Origin: Chinchilla lanigera
Taxonomy: Eukaryota; Chordata; Mammalia; Rodentia; Chinchillidae
DNA: 64,000 nt
Assembly: GCF_000276665.1 (NCBI RefSeq)
Contig: NW_004955470.1
Coordinates: 973,220-1,037,219 of the forward strand
Reading direction: 5' to 3'
The notes under the pieces are model-generated. The model made no database searches. It was given only the letters and a program-made list of their open reading frames with translations, and had not been told where the DNA came from. Shown here in pieces: positions 37,006-47,400 of the stretch. A program made the translations under genes and the position numbers. Positions within the stretch are counted from its first letter, which is position 1; each line of letters opens with the position of its first letter.

Positions 37006-37260
37006 CCACACTTCCCACCCCACAGTTGTGACCACTTCCCCTATATCGCTGCATTAGAAAAAGCTGAGCACCAGGATCCAACAGGAAAAGGCCCAGGATG
37101 TTGTTCTACCTCCACTGGAGTGGGCCTAAGGAAGTGATTCTACTTGGAAAAATGCAATATTGGCTGATAGGGTTGAAACCTACAAAGTAATGGAACATGG
37201 ATGAAGAGAGTAGGAGTCACCAGAGCCACAGCACACTCTACAAAGTTCAAAGGAGAAGAG

Positions 37261-37344
37261 AGGGCCGGGGATGTAGCTCAGCAGCACAAGCGCCTGCCTG
37301 GCAAGCATGATGTTGTGAGTTCAATTCCCGGTACCCAAAAAAAA
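37261..37344 (+). mobile_element. Full-length ID-type SINE, part of a chimeric insertion
   Basis: A full tRNA-derived head: 'ggccggggatgtagctcagc' (A box), 'gcctgcctggcaagcatgat' and 'gagttcaattcccggtaccc' (B box), ending in A8 (37337-37344). Same subfamily as the copy at 60207-60307. Unusually, 39 nt of 5S rRNA sequence follows the A tail before the target duplication. The duplication is 37249-37260 on the left and 37384-37395 on the right (AAAAGAGAAGAG, one mismatch in the left copy). Confidence 0.9.
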
Positions 37345-37383
37345 GTCTACAGCCATATCACCCTGAACGCACCTGATCTCGTC
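37345..37383 (+). pseudogene. 5S rRNA 5' fragment (nt 1-39), retroposed
   Basis: Matches vertebrate 5S rRNA from its first base: 'gtctacagccatatcaccct' followed by 'gaacgcacctgatctcgtc'. 35 of 39 positions agree with the canonical sequence; three of the four changes are CpG-to-TpG/CpA type. It stops before nt 40, has no internal promoter (A box, IE and C box lie further 3'), and cannot be a functional 5S gene. It follows the SINE A tail directly and is followed by the target duplication. Confidence 0.88.
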
Positions 37384-37829
37384 AAAAGAGAAGAGTTCAG
37401 GACAAACAAAAAGAAACACTACCATACACAACGATAGTGTCTAAAAATGCAGTTTAAAATGAAGTTTAAAATTCAACAGGTGGGTGATTCTCTCATCACC
37501 ATAATGTGTTCCATGCTTCACAAGTCACCAGGGTGGGGCTGGGAGGAGGAGGCCTCACCCTATGCCCACAGTCTTTGGTTTGCTTTTCATTCTTTCATTC
37601 TTTTATTCTCTCTAGGCCTTGCTGAAGTCTCCTCACCAAGGGCCAAGCTTCCTCTCAGCTGTGGGTCACTGTGGGTCCTGAAACTGACAGAAACTCTTCT
37701 CCAAGTTAATTTTATACTTTATTCCAAAAACTCCCTTGGAGCTATTATGGTTGTCCACACCCTGGGACACCCCATGGGGAAGGGGAGGTAATGTTGTTTG
37801 CATATTAGATGGGCCTGAGCTCAGACCTT
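37384..37829. other. Unassigned intergenic DNA
   Basis: Right target duplication (37384-37395), then sequence with no recognised feature. Confidence 0.4.
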
Positions 37830-37990
37830 TGTCCCACCACTCAGATACTGTGTGACCCAGAACAACTTCTGTGTCCTGGTTGCCTGCAAACCCTGGCTTC
37901 ACTGGGAAATATGAAAACCAAATGGGGTCATACAGAAAGCACTCAATAGGTCCTGGTATTTAGAGACGCAGTAGTAGTGATAGCTGCCAT
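37830..37990 (+). repeat. MIR SINE
   Basis: 'actcagatactgtgtgaccc' and 'agaaagcactcaataggtcc' then 'tggtatt' follow the MIR order. Confidence 0.55.
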
Positions 37991-39649
37991 TATTTGAAGA
38001 AAGCAGAGTGCTTAGCATTTCCTCAATATGATGGCATGATCATCCTAGTACAGGGGCCATGGAGTAGCAAGGACATCCACCGAGCATAGCGAGAAAAGTG
38101 GGCATCCTAAGGCCCTGCCCCCCAGCACAGAGCTGCTCCTCCGAGCAAAGGGAAGGCAGGGGCTGCCATCATAGTAACTGGTAGGGGACACTCTTGAAGG
38201 GAGCTTAGGCTCACAGGAGTGCAGACAAGCACCCAAGACAGTTCTCTTCAGAATATGCCAGAAACCCTCCAGGACCCAAGCGGAGAAGGTTGGGGACAAA
38301 AGCAAGAACCTGTGGCATTCCAGAGCCACAGAAAACAGAACCAGTCCTGAGTCTAATGAAAAGCCCTGGGCCTGGGTTTTTCCTTGGTGTTTCCCCAGGA
38401 ACATCTGTTGGAAGGGCAGCCCACTCAGTACCCTGGCCTTGACGGAAGAGGATTCCAGTGTCCTGACTCCCACTACTGTGGCTGGACCAGAAGGGCCTGA
38501 CCGAGTGGAGGACATTTTTGCCTGGTCAGCTACTCTTTTGTAGCAGAGTTTTCTGGCCACTCTTTAAGTTCCAGAACCTTCCTTCCTGATGGGACAGGGG
38601 TAGGTGCTAGGTAGCGTAAGGGCCCAGCCTGGGATGAGCAGAATTTCCACGACTTAAGGTCTTATTAAGCCATTGAGTCAATCACCTACAGCTGGGTGAC
38701 CCTGGTCCTACTAGCTTTCTAGGACTCACTTTTACGTCTGCAAAGCAGATTACAAAAAGGATCTAACTTGTTATTTATAACTTATAAAAAGTATAACCAG
38801 AGAAGAAAAGAGCTATGATACCTCTTCTATGTACTGACCCAGTCTTCTCCTTCAGGTCACCTTTCTTTCTGCTTCCCCAGTGAGGATTTTTCCTGCCCCA
38901 TCCAGGAAGTAGCAGGTTCTCCCACAGTAGCCCAGTGGCCGCTGCCAAGGGGACATGGGGTGGGCAGACAGCCCAAGAGACATGTGCCCAGCTCACATCT
39001 CCAACTCTACCCAACTGGACAAATGCCACTGGTGGCTTTTTCCAAACTGCCTTCCCCTCAGCCAGCGGCCCTTTCCTTTCACCTGCCAGGACCTGTATTT
39101 CTATTTCTGTGTTTTGCAAGCCTGGGGGAGGGGGAACATGGAGCAATTAATGATTGATTCTCAGACACAGCCACCAGGAGGCCCTAGGGCAGGCTGCTGG
39201 CCATTTCCTGAGTGTGGGGACAGGGTAGACCCAGTAGAGATCCCTTGTGGCAGGATTGGGAAAGTCCGTGACAGGAGAGGGGATGTGAAAACCGCAGGTG
39301 TCCTGGGTGCTTCTGCCCTCCAAAAACTGGAGACGCAGCCAGCTGGAGCTGCCAGGTGCTGTTGCTTCCCTGCTGCTACTAGCTGTGCTCCTCTTTTGGG
39401 TGAAAGGATATTTTCTGCTCCCAGTAGGTAGTCTTGTGCCACCACAGCTCCAGCACCCACCCTGCACCCACAAGCTCCAGCTCTCTGGCTTTTTCCTCTC
39501 CAATAGCTTGAACCCAGCGGCTCAGGTGGCTTAAAAAAAAAAAACAACTCATCATGCTTTGAGGAAGGATTAAAGGAACCGACTTCTGCAGCATAATATT
39601 AGAGGAGTTTTAACTCTGCCCTTCTTGGACGCATTGCCCCTGCTTTTGT
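37991..39649. other. Unassigned intergenic DNA
   Basis: A MIR trace at 38690-38765 ('gctgggtgaccctggtccta'). An A run at 39532-39543 has no SINE. Reading frames here are not like known proteins. Confidence 0.35.
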
Positions 39650-39855
39650 TGTCTAATAATAATTAACTTTTGTACAGAGCAGTAGTTCTCAAAGGGCTTT
39701 CACATTCATAACTCTATTCATCCTCACAACAAAGCTAAGACATAGGTTTCACTCCCCCCGAGCTCACACCCACATCCTACAGAAGAGGAAACTGAGGCCC
39801 AGAGGGAGGAAGAGGTCCCATTTCACACAGTCAGGGTAAAAACACCCAGGCTGTG
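39650..39855 (-). repeat. MIR SINE
   Basis: 'ctctattcatcctcacaaca', 'cagaagaggaaactgaggcc' and 'tttcacacagtcagggtaaa' give a clear reverse MIR. Confidence 0.7.
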
Positions 39856-42800
39856 CCTCAAAGTAGAAAGCTGCTGTTTTCTTCCTAAAGGATCCACTTT
39901 GGCCCCTGAGTGATTCATCACATAGAGGAACTGGCACAGGAGGACTGCCAGGGACAGAGCTCTTCCCCAAGGGCTGCACAAGGAGAATTTGGAGACCTCA
40001 GGAGGAAGGGGAGGAGGTGACCCAGGTCTCTTCTGCTGGGGCACCTGGGTTAGGGGAAGGGGCCCCATAGACCATGCTGGAGAATAAAGGCTTTGTCACC
40101 TGAGGGGGCAAGTGGGAACATTCCACCTGAGCAATCAAACACTCACCTAGTAGTCAGGTGAAACTCTGAGCTGCTTCCAAGAGACCCCCCAAACCATCTC
40201 CTCCGCATCTCTAATCAGTAGCTCAACTTACTGTTCCCAGGACAGCCCAAGTTTTAGAACTGGAAATCTCACATGTAGAGAAGGCCCAGAATTTCATCTG
40301 TGGAAAGCCAGACAGTTTATCAGCAGGGCAGTAGACTTCTCAGCTAAAATCTGGAAAGAAAGACCCGCAAATTGACCCAGAAGTTAAAAGTCACAGAATA
40401 TTATGCAAACTCAAAAACTTACTAGAGTTGAGCAGTTACCTGGGATTACTGGAAGGTTAAACATGAAAGAATAGTCATTTCTACAAAGAAACACTCAGGT
40501 CTGTGGCCAGATTTCTCAAATTTTTAAACAAGCCAGTTATTATTTTCCCCTCTCTGGCTTTGCATTTTACTATTGCCAACAAATAAAATTTTCTTGTAAG
40601 AACACTGAGTTTTTAAAAATTATAACTAGGTGGACACCATAAGTTGCCAGTTGATAAGCTTGGCAGGAAAACCTTACAGGGATCACACTGGAGAAGATGC
40701 AGTAGTGAAGGAAGTGTTGATTTTAAAGTGAGTTCTCAGTGTCCTATTGAACTCAGAGTAATGAAGCACACATATGTGAACTTTCAAATAAAGTCAATGG
40801 GAGGCTTGAGATTTGTAGAAGCTTGAAGGAAAACTTTGACGAAGGGAATTTCAATATTTGTGTTATATTATATCATATTACAATATATATTTAAACCCTT
40901 CATTTTCTGGAGGAAGAAAATAATGCCAGGAAGACAGAGGGTAAAGGATAATGACATTTTTTTGGCCTTGGTCTTGGAGCATCAGAAAGTACCAAGGAAT
41001 TCAGACCTGATTTCCAATTGTAATTAGAAAGCTTGGACAGTTGTTTTTATCTCTGCTCACAAACTCCTTACTGCTGGTTGGTTCTAGAGGTCTTCTCTGC
41101 TGAGAATCCTCCTGTCACACTGCAGAAGGGGTGCTGTCCAAGTGTGTGTGTGCGCCTTTCCTTAAAGGGTAGTGTTACATAGCTGTGTATTATGTTTTCA
41201 AGTGAAGTGATGTTTTTTAAATGTTCACACATAAAACAGGAATATTTTTAATAAGTTGCTTGCTTCGGTCTTTGAAAACATTTGCCCAAAAAGCAAATGA
41301 AGACAGGAGATTTGTTAGTTAATTAAAAAAAAAAAAAAAAAACATTGGATAGAATGGATGAGCAAGTTTCTCTGGTTATTGGCGTCTCTCAGATGCCTGG
41401 CTCAGGTAGAACCTGGGGATTTCAGGCTTGGTTAGGATAAACACTTGTCAGACTCACTGTGAAGCACTGCCTGCCTGATGGGAAGGAGCCTGGTGCACGA
41501 TGGTGGGCATCTCTGCTGCAGCCTCTGCACTCAACCTGCTCCCTGACATGGCAGAGTAGAGGCCATGGTGGCAAAGTGGCCCGTGGAATCCATGGGACCT
41601 GTGTCAAGATCTACTTCCAGCCTCACCTTCAACCTTCTCCCTCCGGGGAGGCTGACCAGCGAAGTTGAGGATCTGGACCTCTTAAAACCACAGATCAATA
41701 TGAAATAAGAGTTTTGGAGAAATACTTAAAACACAGCACTGGATACTTTCATTTAGACCCCTTTACAAGTGTGGGACATTTACATAGCAATATGTTTCTA
41801 TCGCCTCACAAAATGACAAATTTCTCCTAAATGGAAAGATGAGAAAGACTGGGTGGGAAGAGGTACTGAATTTTTGTTTTTCATGAAGAAAAATTGTTTG
41901 TGAGTTTTCACATAGACACGGGTGCATGCGCACATCCCCTAAATATCCTCTAGGTTCCTCTGCACCTTCCCTTGCCTCGTCTCCCTGTAGCAACTTAGCA
42001 TCTTCAGCAGTCTCTCAAGGCAGGCTACCTTCTCCAGGCCCACAGGGCTGTCTTCTCAGTTCTGCTCCTGGACAGTCCAGGGACCTGGCCTAAGCCTGGG
42101 GGAGCACCCAGGCCCTGCCCCATTGGCTGTGGGAGCTGTGCTTCTGCATGTTTACACACAGTCTTCCCTGCATCCTGATTTCCTGTACCCAGAAAGACAA
42201 GCTATGAAGAAGGAGGGGACAACTTTCACCACCACTAAGGGCCTGTCCTTCCCACCCAGGGGACCACCCTTCTTATCCACACAAGAACCTCACACTTCAG
42301 AAGCTGCTGATTCCTGCAGACAAGGCCAAAGGTCACCCCAGTATTGTCCCTTTCTAAGATCTTTCCAGAGGAGGTGAAATCTAGATCGTCACTGCTCTTC
42401 CCCCCAAATTCTTCTCTCAAGTTCAAAATCCTCAAGGAGTAAAACAGGGCAGGTGGCTGTGCATACCTTTGGAGGACAGGGGAGTCCTGGGGCCGTGGGC
42501 ATGTAACTACTTCCCTTAGGCTAACAGTATATGGGTGCAGATCCTCTCTATGTGGCCCATAGGCTTCAGGATGTTCAGGAGCCTGCCTGGAAGAGATCCC
42601 CACCAGCCTGCGGGGGTGGGACCATGGTGCCTGCAGCCCTGTGGACAGGCTTCTAAGAAAGAACTGGGAGAACCAAAGCAAAAGTCCCCTCCTTAGAAGA
42701 GTACTTCCAGGTGAGCAGAGGAGCGGACAGAGGAGGGCTGCAGGGTATCCCAGCGGAGACCAAATCTCTCACTCTGGTGGTCAGCGACCCCAAGAGGCCC

Positions 42801-42949
42801 CAGAGAACCTCAGCTTAGGCCCTGAGGCCTCCAGCTCCCACTCCTCCAATATTCCCAGGCCTGCTGTGTTAGGGCTCAGCTGCCTCCCTCTCTTCCCTCC
42901 GCTGGAAACAGAAGCTCCAGCGAATGTTTCTAACTCCTGAGTCCACTCA
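39856..42949. other. Unassigned DNA upstream of PAX8
   Basis: 3 kb with no recognised gene or repeat, except an 18-base A run at 41325-41342. Low repeat content next to a developmental promoter makes regulatory content plausible, but no single element stands out. Confidence 0.35.
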
Positions 42950-43004
42950 GCCATGTCCCCCTTGCAAAATCCTCCCCTTCCCGCACCCCCCTGCACCCAG
43001 CCAG

Positions 43005-43064
43005 CCAATCCGCGGCCTGCGAGCCTCGCCAGCCCCATCTCCCAGGGCCTCGGCGGGATAAAAC
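43005..43064 (+). promoter_or_regulatory. PAX8: PAX8 core promoter (CCAAT and TATA-like box)
   Basis: CCAAT at 43005-43009 and GATAAAAC at 43057-43064, about 50 bp apart, in the same orientation as the gene. A TATA-like box here would place initiation near 43085-43095. Exon 1 then runs to the donor at 43181. The exact start site is inferred, not seen. Confidence 0.65.
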
Positions 43065-43089
43065 CGGTCGGCGATGCTGGGTGGATGGG

Positions 43090-43181
43090 AACAAACTTCA
43101 CAACCAGGAGAGACGCTGGGCCCAGGACACCGTGGTGGACAGGTGGACGCAGGCAGTGAGGGCCTGCGGCCAGTCGGCCAG
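43090..43181 (+). other. PAX8: PAX8 exon 1 (non-coding)
   Basis: The 3' end is fixed by a near-consensus donor CAG|GTAAGC at 43179-43187. The 5' end is estimated from the TATA-like box. No long frame joins in phase to the PAX8 start codon, so this is 5' UTR, in line with the known non-coding first exon of PAX8. ATGs at 43074 and 43085 lie at or just above the predicted start (see findings). Intron 1 is short (43182-43546, 365 bp). Confidence 0.7.
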
Positions 43182-43546
43182 GTAAGCCGCCCCGGGGAGC
43201 AAGGAGGTGACTGGGAGAGAATGGGGCTGAGAGAAAGGAGAGGGTCCCAGCAAGACCGGCAGCCTTTTCTCTGCCAAGTTAAATAGGATAACATAACGCT
43301 GGGGCAGTGGAAGGAGAGGTACCTGGGCAGGCTGGAGTTTGGCGGCTCTTCCACACACCCCCAATCCCTTGATCCTTCGGACAGGCATATTGAATCGGCC
43401 AACCTGAGACTGACACCCCTTCACCTAAAAAATCATCGGACTCCTGACACGCGATGGAAGTCTAAAGGATAGGGCCTGCAGGGGAGACCTCAGTCAGGCT
43501 GAGGGCTTCGAAGCTCATGCCCCTTCCCCTGGTCCTTTTTCCGCAG

Positions 43547-43647
43547 GGCAGCGGAGCGGGCACAGCCTGGACCTGTGTTAGGAAGCCCCAGTGTTCCAAA
43601 GGCTGCGAGCGACTCCCCGGCGATGCCTCACAACTCCATCAGATCGG
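43547..43647 (+). other. PAX8: PAX8 exon 2 (5' UTR and start codon)
   Basis: The acceptor is a pyrimidine tract, 'tggtcctttttccgcag', ending at 43546. The donor is G|GTAAGG at 43647/43648. The exon is 101 bp: 76 bp of UTR then 25 coding bases. Splice phase after the exon is 1, as needed to complete the Gly codon with exon 3. Confidence 0.92.
43623..43647 (+). CDS. PAX8: PAX8, first coding exon (partial gene)
   Basis: PAX8 is a paired-domain transcription factor of the PAX2/5/8 group. It acts in the nucleus in thyroid follicular, kidney and Mullerian-duct development, and in thyroid it cooperates with NKX2-1 on genes such as TG, TPO and SLC5A5. Only the first coding piece is here: ATG CCT CAC AAC TCC ATC AGA TCG G, giving MPHNSIRS plus the first base of Gly. 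PAX2 and PAX5 start differently, so this N-terminus is diagnostic; in PAX8 the paired domain begins right after it. The start has G at -3. The exon structure (non-coding exon 1, short coding stub in exon 2, phase-1 donor) fits the known PAX8 gene. Exon 3, which should carry most of the paired domain, was not found up to 64000, so the gene continues past the right edge. Confidence 0.93.
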
Positions 43648-44499
43648 GTAAGGACACCGCGGCGGCGTAGCCGGGACCCTGAGCCCCCGCGCCGCCTTGC
43701 GTCCGTCCGTGCGTGCGTTTGGGTCGGTGGGACTCGGGAGCTGACGATCGAGGCTTGTGGGACCCACCTGTGTGGTGACGCAGCTGGGGGCGCCTCGGGC
43801 CTGGCTGTCGGCTGGATCTGCCTAGCTGGTCCCGGGTGTCCCTCGACCAGGCTGAGCCGCTCTTCCCAGGCCTCGGTTTCTGCGGACCACACGGAGCGGT
43901 GAGGGGTTCTCTACGGGGTCACAAGGGTTGTCCTTTGGGCCCCTGCAAAGGCCCTGCTCGGCCTATAAGGGTGGACATCGAGCGCTCCCGCAGGCCTGGG
44001 CCGCACAGGTGCTGGACTTGCAGCGCCCTTGCCCAGGACCTCTAAGCCCTGGTCTCCGGTTGTGCTCGGCGCTTGCGGGGACTACCCTGCTGGAACCACG
44101 AGCCTCTCACATCTCTAACGCCAAGGGGAAAGGAGACTGGGGTCCTGGGCCTGGTAGCCAGGAGCGCACTCTGGTGCTCTGCTCCTGGATTCTCCCCAGC
44201 TCCGCACGGGGCAGGTGGGGAGCTGCGCGTGGGGCGCCCGCTGGCCCAGACTCCGCCGCCTGCGGATCCGAACCCCCTCCCCGCCTGCACTGGGGCCCAG
44301 GCCCTTCTACGGTGCCAAAGCTCCTCCCGCTGCGCCTGGTAGGGCCCGGGCCGGGCGGTCTGCGGCGGGAGGATCCCCAGGGTCGGGGCTGGGGACGCGG
44401 TGGGCACTGCAGGCCAGGCGCGCGGGCGGTGCGGGCAGCAGGCTGGAGCGCGGCCCGGCCCGGCCGGCGGTGATGGATGGAGCTGGGCGGACCGCGGGG

Positions 44500-44690
44500 A
44501 AGGCGATTTATGGGGCCAGGGCGCATCGCTATCGATTTGGGCCGGGGAAGTGAGAGGAAATCAATATTTCAGATGAATTTTCCGCGAATATGAAGTCCCG
44601 CTCGGCAAACGGGACATTTGTTATAATAAGGAGGGTCGGATCGCGCGCGCCGCGCCGCTGAGATCTCTATTTAGCCGAGAGCGCCGCGGG
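44500..44690. promoter_or_regulatory. Candidate intronic enhancer of PAX8
   Basis: An AT-rich patch inside the CpG island with stacked cores: GCGATTTATGG at 44503 (CDX/posterior-HOX type), TATCGATTT at 44530-44538 and AAATCAATATTT at 44558-44569 (the last is a close ONECUT/HNF6 match). A TTATAATAA core lies near 44620 and CTATTTAG at 44668-44675. Such islands of AT within GC, with no repeats, are typical of deeply conserved elements. Conservation itself could not be tested. Confidence 0.45.
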
Positions 44691-45250
44691 GGCCGCGCTG
44701 CGCCTCCAAGTCGGGGTCCGAGGGCCCAGGCTCCCCGGGAGGGGCACTGGCAGGCCCCTGGGGCGCGGAAAGGTTTTTCACCCGGGCTGGCCCGAGAATG
44801 GCGGCGGGCGGAGTCAGCAGAATACCCGCTCCTTGCCCCCAGGCTCGCTCCGAAAGTGGGGCTTTAACGCGCCGGCTGCCCCCTGCGCGCGCGCGGGGCA
44901 GCTTTAGGAGCCGAGAGGTCTCCACCCCCGGTGCCGCGGGTTTAGCGAGGCCAGGAACCGGGCGGACCTGCCTGGCATCCCTTAGCCGGCTACTCCCGCA
45001 CAGCCGTGCGAGCTCCTGGGCCACTTTCTGAAGCCAGAACAAGGTTTCAGTCCCCTAGCTTTCAGCCAAAACCGGGTACAATACCGGGCGCCGCCCACAC
45101 CCCTGGATGAGACGGGTTCCCAAGGCCCAGCGCAAGGGGCCCCTTGCCTGATTCCAGGCCGTGCTGGCCCTGACCACTTCAACTCGGATCTGGGGTTGCA
45201 TTTCCCCCAACCCCATCTTCCACTGACCCCTTTGGGAGATGGTTGGAGGA

Positions 45251-46330
45251 GTGGGTGCTCCAGAACCTCGAATTCATCGTCCCGCGCAGGACCCTTTTCC
45301 TCCGACGCTGTCAGAAAACTTAACTCCTTTACAGGCTCTCGTGCTGGCTTATTAATATTATTAATTATTTCTCTACATGGTTTCATTCTAGAAGCACTCA
45401 TCAGAATAAATGGGAATTAAAGAAAGACAAAAGGCACCATTTACTTTTACTTTACTTTTAATCAACAGTCCCAGATGTTGAGACCCTGCTTTCCCATTAG
45501 CTCAGATGCAGATTGCCCTTGGGTTTGAAGAGGGAGCCATCTGCCCCGGCCCCGCCTGGTATTTTTCTGTCTGGGGAAGCCAAAGCGGTTTCTCCCACCC
45601 TCACCCCAAAACAAATAAAGCTTCGAGGAAGGGAGAAGGGAACTTTCTCCGTTAGTTTAATTTAATGCTAAACGTAACAAAGAAGAAAATGAAAATTGCT
45701 CAAAACACCTCTACCGGCTCAAATCTGTCCGGGTTCCGCCGCCCCCCCGCCCCCCAAGCCTCTCTCTCAAAAGAAAGAAAAAGCTGAACTAGGACCCTCT
45801 GTCTTTCTGGTCAGTTTACTTGACACCGCCGCCTATCTCTAGAGCTAAATTCATAAGCTAGCCATCTTGCTCTTTTAAACTCATTTTCTCTGGTTTTAGC
45901 AGTTTCCCAGTTTTCCCCAGGTTCCTCCTTTTCTGAGTTTTGTATTTGGAGATTTCCCCGGTGTAAGTTTTCTAAAGAGCGAACTCCAGGGCGCGAGCGT
46001 CGGTTTGGAATTTCGCGCGAGCGAGGCGAAGCGCACCCTTTTCTGATCATCTGAGTCGCCCAGGGAAAGTTTCCTGCGCGGCCTCTGCCGCCCAGGCCAC
46101 GGAGGCTCAGCCGTGGCTCGTCCTTGGCTAATCTTATTTTACAGCGAGATCTTAGTATCTTCTCTTCTACAGCTGTATTCTGAAGGACTGGCGCGAGCGG
46201 AATTATTCTGATTCGGCGATGGGCTGAGCGTTTCCGTGAAAATCCGCCGGGATTTTTGTTGCATCAGGGAACAAAATCCTCTACAGCAAAATCATTTTTT
46301 TTTTTAAATGTTCAAAGAGGCAGGAGAAAG
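45251..46330. other. Repeat-free 5' part of PAX8 intron 2
   Basis: Alternating AT-rich patches (45345-45430, 45640-45710, 46130-46260) and CpG-bearing stretches. TTATTAATATTATTAATT at 45351 is a dense homeodomain-type core. No repeat seen. Confidence 0.4.
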
Positions 46331-46334
46331 AACA

Positions 46335-46370
46335 AATGCCACGTGAACATGCAAATAGCAACAATACGGT
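46335..46370. promoter_or_regulatory. Clustered E-box, octamer and SOX cores
   Basis: CACGTG at 46340-46345, ATGCAAAT (POU octamer) at 46349-46356, and AACAAT at about 46359-46364, all within 25 bp. Seen directly; function not known. Confidence 0.35.
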
Positions 46371-46729
46371 GTCCACGAGGGAGGGAGTTTTGTAAAATCA
46401 AGACACCCGTTAAAAGTTACCTGAAACAACTTCTCGCAACCGCCCCCCAAACCATCTTGAAGATGGGTAAAGCCGCTGTGAAATTAGAGGTAAAATGAGA
46501 ACTAAAATCAAGGAGAAAGAACGCCTCTAAATTGCCCAGCCTGAAATCTAAAGCCCTTTCCTACGTTGGATTTAGAACGGAGGAAAGAGATAAATGCGTT
46601 TGGGAAGGATCTGTTTTCTTCCGGGTTTCTTCGGGTAAAAATAAGGTCTTCTGCAAGAAGCAGGGTTGAAGCACATAAAGAGGTATTGGGGTCCCTCAAT
46701 TCATCTTTGTTTCAAGATGGTCTCTCCTC

Positions 46730-47400
46730 CCACCCTGCTCAATGCAAGTTAATTAGGAGATAATTTAGCTACCTTGTGAATTAGTTTTAAGATAAGTATC
46801 TTTTCAAGCTTTGTCACTTTAATTGCCCCACTGATTGATAAGAAGTAATTATTTCTAATTGACAGTTTTTGATGTCTATTGGAAGCATTTATTTGGGACT
46901 TTTTGGGGGTTAGAAGGAAAGTTAATTAATTTTACCAGTCTGTACCCAAAAGGACTTTACCTAATTTTGCTTAGGACAAAGGAAGTAAAGGAAACAGAAT
47001 AAAAAATCAGTCTCGTGGAATTTTAATTATTAAGAGCCATTTTGGTTCAAAGGAGAGCATCTAATATAATATGTCAAAACTTTCTCGTCATGGCTTCAAA
47101 TCTCTAATTTTAATAAGGTGCACATTTTATGGGTACATTTTTTCTCATGGGTGTATGTATATCCACAAGCCTTTTATCTAGCAACTTCATATCAGAGTAG
47201 GTCTCTCCACTTTGTAGTTAATTTTTGCAAAAAGTAAAAAACAATAGTACTAAGTGCACTCAGAATAAATGAAATCATTTTTTGTAAGAGCTAATTATAA
47301 GGAAGAATTACTAATGGTCATCCTCATTCCGTAATTATTGATGGAGTTTGGGTATAAAGGTGAAATTTTACTTATGGTAATAAATTTTCTCATTCCTAAA
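46730..47400. promoter_or_regulatory. Homeodomain-core-rich, repeat-free block
   Basis: About 670 bp with unusually many TAATTA/TTAATTA/TAATT cores (e.g. AATTAG at 46751, GTAATTATTTCTAATTGAC near 46844, GTTAATTAATTTTACC at 46920, TTTTAATTATTAAG near 47021) and no interspersed repeat. This looks like a developmental enhancer or conserved non-coding element. Confidence 0.4.

Larger units (their letters stand above)
42950..45250. promoter_or_regulatory. PAX8: PAX8 promoter CpG island
   Basis: Dense CpG from just upstream of exon 1 through exon 2 and about 1.6 kb into intron 2, with no interspersed repeats. It holds the promoter, both 5' exons and the motif-rich block at 44500-44690. Broad CpG islands that continue past the start site are typical of PAX genes. 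Confidence 0.85.

Noticed and set aside
38045..38560. Minus-strand frame of 171 residues
   Set aside because: No recognisable domain or promoter; GC-moderate intergenic DNA gives such frames by chance.
41250..41342. 'ttgcttgcttcgg' recalling U6 snRNA, with an A18 run downstream
   Set aside because: Only about nine bases match U6 and nothing follows in the U6 order. The A run has no SINE or retrogene body and no target duplication.
43591..43902. Frame crossing exon 2 and its donor
   Set aside because: Starts at a non-ATG codon and reads through the GTAAGG donor into CpG-island intron; a shadow frame.
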